64,000 bases of DNA from the NCBI RefSeq assembly GCF_002860355.1, contig NZ_NMWU01000011.1, positions 58,678-122,677 of the forward strand, in the 5' to 3' direction. The notes under the pieces are model-generated. The model was not told the origin of the DNA. It made no database searches and was given only the letters and a program-made list of their open reading frames with translations. Origin of the DNA: Bifidobacterium margollesii (GTDB lineage Bacteria > Actinomycetota > Actinomycetes > Actinomycetales > Bifidobacteriaceae). Position numbers and translations under genes: made by a program. This document shows positions 62,945 through 64,000 of the stretch, in pieces. Numbering within the stretch: position 1 is the first letter of the stretch; each line of letters starts with the position of its first letter.

Positions 62945-63019
62945 AATCCCACGTATCGGGGCCGGTCGTTACGGCGGGAAAGGAATAGGCAAAGCCCGCC
63001 ATCACCACCGGCACGTCTG

Positions 63020-63780
63020 TTACTTTTCGGCAGCGCCCTCGGCGTTGGCCTGCTCCTGCTCGAGGCAGACCTTGTCCTGCATCTTCACGAACGGCATGTA
63101 GATGAAGACGGCGATCACACCGATGATGATCTGCAGCAGAACGGCCTTCCAGCCACCCAGGATGAAGCCGGAGATGATCGGCGGGGTGGTCCACGGCACC
63201 TGAACGGCACCGAACGGAGCGAGGAAGCCGATGGATACCGCGCCGTACATGATGATCATGGCGACCAGAGGCGTCAGGACGAACGGGATGAGCATGATCG
63301 GGTTGAACACGATGGGCAGGCCGAAGATGACAGGTTCGTTGATGCCGAAGATGCCCGGCACGATGGAGAGCTTGGAGACCGTGCGCATCTGCTCGGACTT
63401 GGCGAAGAGCAGGGCCGCGATCAGCAGGCCGACCGTCAGACCGACGCCGGAGTACTTGCAGAAGCAGTCGATCATCTGCGGGGTCAGGTAGTGGAACCCG
63501 TTGGCCTTGGTGTAGGGGGTGACGCCGGCATCGAAGAGCTTCTGGTTGCTCAGGGTGTTGGCGAGCAGCAGCGGGGTGACCACGCCGGAGACGACGTTGG
63601 CGCCATGGATGCCGCACCAGAACAGCAGGGACATGAGCACGATGATAATGATGGCGCCGGCCCAGGTATCGGTCAGCGACTGCAGCGGGATCTGGAGGAT
63701 CTTGAAGATGAGCTCGGTCAGGGACACGCCGCCCAGACCCTTGCACAGGTGGTAGAGGATGGAGGAGCCCCCGGGTTCTA
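63020..63780 (-). pseudogene. PTS cellobiose-type IIC, 5' part removed by IS30 insertion
   Basis: The remaining 250 or so residues (SILYHLCKGLGGVSLTELIFK ... FWCGIHGANVVSGVVTPLLL ... PGIFGINEPVIFGLPIVFNP ... AQGAAEK-like tail) match the C-terminal part of PTS EIIC lactose/cellobiose (GIHG and GINEPVIFG loops). A full IIC has about 420-450 residues; the N-terminal third is replaced at about 63775-63780 by insertion sequence DNA. The open frame runs on into the IS end and has no true start. The missing part should lie beyond the IS, outside the window. Confidence 0.88.
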
Positions 63781-64000
63781 AATAGAAGCGCAACACCTGT
63801 CTAAGGTTGGAAGTGTTCAAGTCCACAACCGAAGAGAAAGTGCTGCGCCCATGACGAAAGTGTATTCCCACCTGTCGGCCGAGGAACGAGTCCGGATCGA
63901 CGAACTGAGGAACCGAGAGGGGCTCGGCGTGCGCCAGATCGCCCTGAGGATCGGCCGGGACAAGTCCACGGTCAGCCGCGAGCTGAGGCGCGGCCTGTGG
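63776..64000 (+). mobile_element. IS30-family insertion sequence, left end
   Basis: Begins about GTTCTAAATAGAAGCGCAAC in the disrupted IIC gene and runs off the window. Contains the start of an IS30-type transposase. The exact end of the terminal repeat and the target duplication cannot be fixed without the other end. Confidence 0.85.
63851..64000 (+). CDS. IS30-family transposase, N-terminal part
   Basis: Fifty codons to the window edge: MTKVYSHLSAEERVRIDELR, then GLGVRQIALRIGRDKSTVSRELRR, the helix-turn-helix found at the start of IS30 transposases (SxxIAxxLGRxxSTVSREL). The catalytic DDE part lies beyond base 64000. Confidence 0.92.
   Translation, partial: MTKVYSHLSAEERVRIDELRNREGLGVRQIALRIGRDKSTVSRELRRGLW

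Overview
The window looks like a chromosomal segment of a high-GC Gram-positive actinobacterium, most probably a Bifidobacterium. Reasons: high GC throughout, actinobacterial -10 boxes of the TANNNT type, many start codons lying only 6-8 bases after such a box (leaderless messages), a perfect HspR (HAIR) operator, and a typical bifidobacterial gene content (GH51 arabinofuranosidase with a GPH sugar symporter, formate-tetrahydrofolate ligase, C69 dipeptidase, PTS enzyme I and HPr, LacI regulators).

Layout. 1-4.7 kb: a secreted beta-helix surface protein put out of frame by an 11-G tract, then a divergent pair made of an HPr-kinase-like protein and a PF14907-type nucleotidyltransferase. 4.8-13 kb: housekeeping (Uup-like ABC-F ATPase, Ffh, membrane-anchored EEP hydrolase, RpsP-KhpA-RimM) with a FitAB/VapBC-type toxin-antitoxin module. 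13-20 kb: arabinoside use (LacI regulator, GPH symporter, GH51), an AraJ-like exporter and an enlarged TrmD. 20-32 kb: RsmD, RecG, L28, a CPBP protease with a PYGQ-repeat tail, a UMF1 transporter, a GT4 glycosyltransferase, an MFS transporter and three tRNAs. 32-41 kb: a MarR regulator upstream of a doubly deleted MFS gene, Ogt, AspA, a small heat-shock protein under HAIR, a nitroreductase, an amidohydrolase and an MscS channel. 41-57 kb: a four-gene ABC importer, the AmrS/AmrB-AmrA set, Ddl, GpsA, tRNA-Lys, Fhs, PepD and a YbhB-like protein. 57-64 kb: divergent ptsI/ptsH, a LacI regulator, HAD phosphatase, 6-phospho-beta-glucosidase and a cellobiose/lactose-type PTS whose IIA carries an amber codon and whose IIC is cut by an IS30 element.

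Themes. Intergenic DNA carries many copies of a double-hairpin repeat of three sequence types, one pair of which has entered the amrS reading frame and is translated. Three other sites hold long perfect inverted repeats (16-24 bp arms) enclosing smaller hairpins. Several reading frames show visible decay or possible switching: the G-tract surface protein, the MFS remnant and the PTS locus. No phage, CRISPR array or replication origin was recognised. Homology calls rest on motif recognition without database searches.
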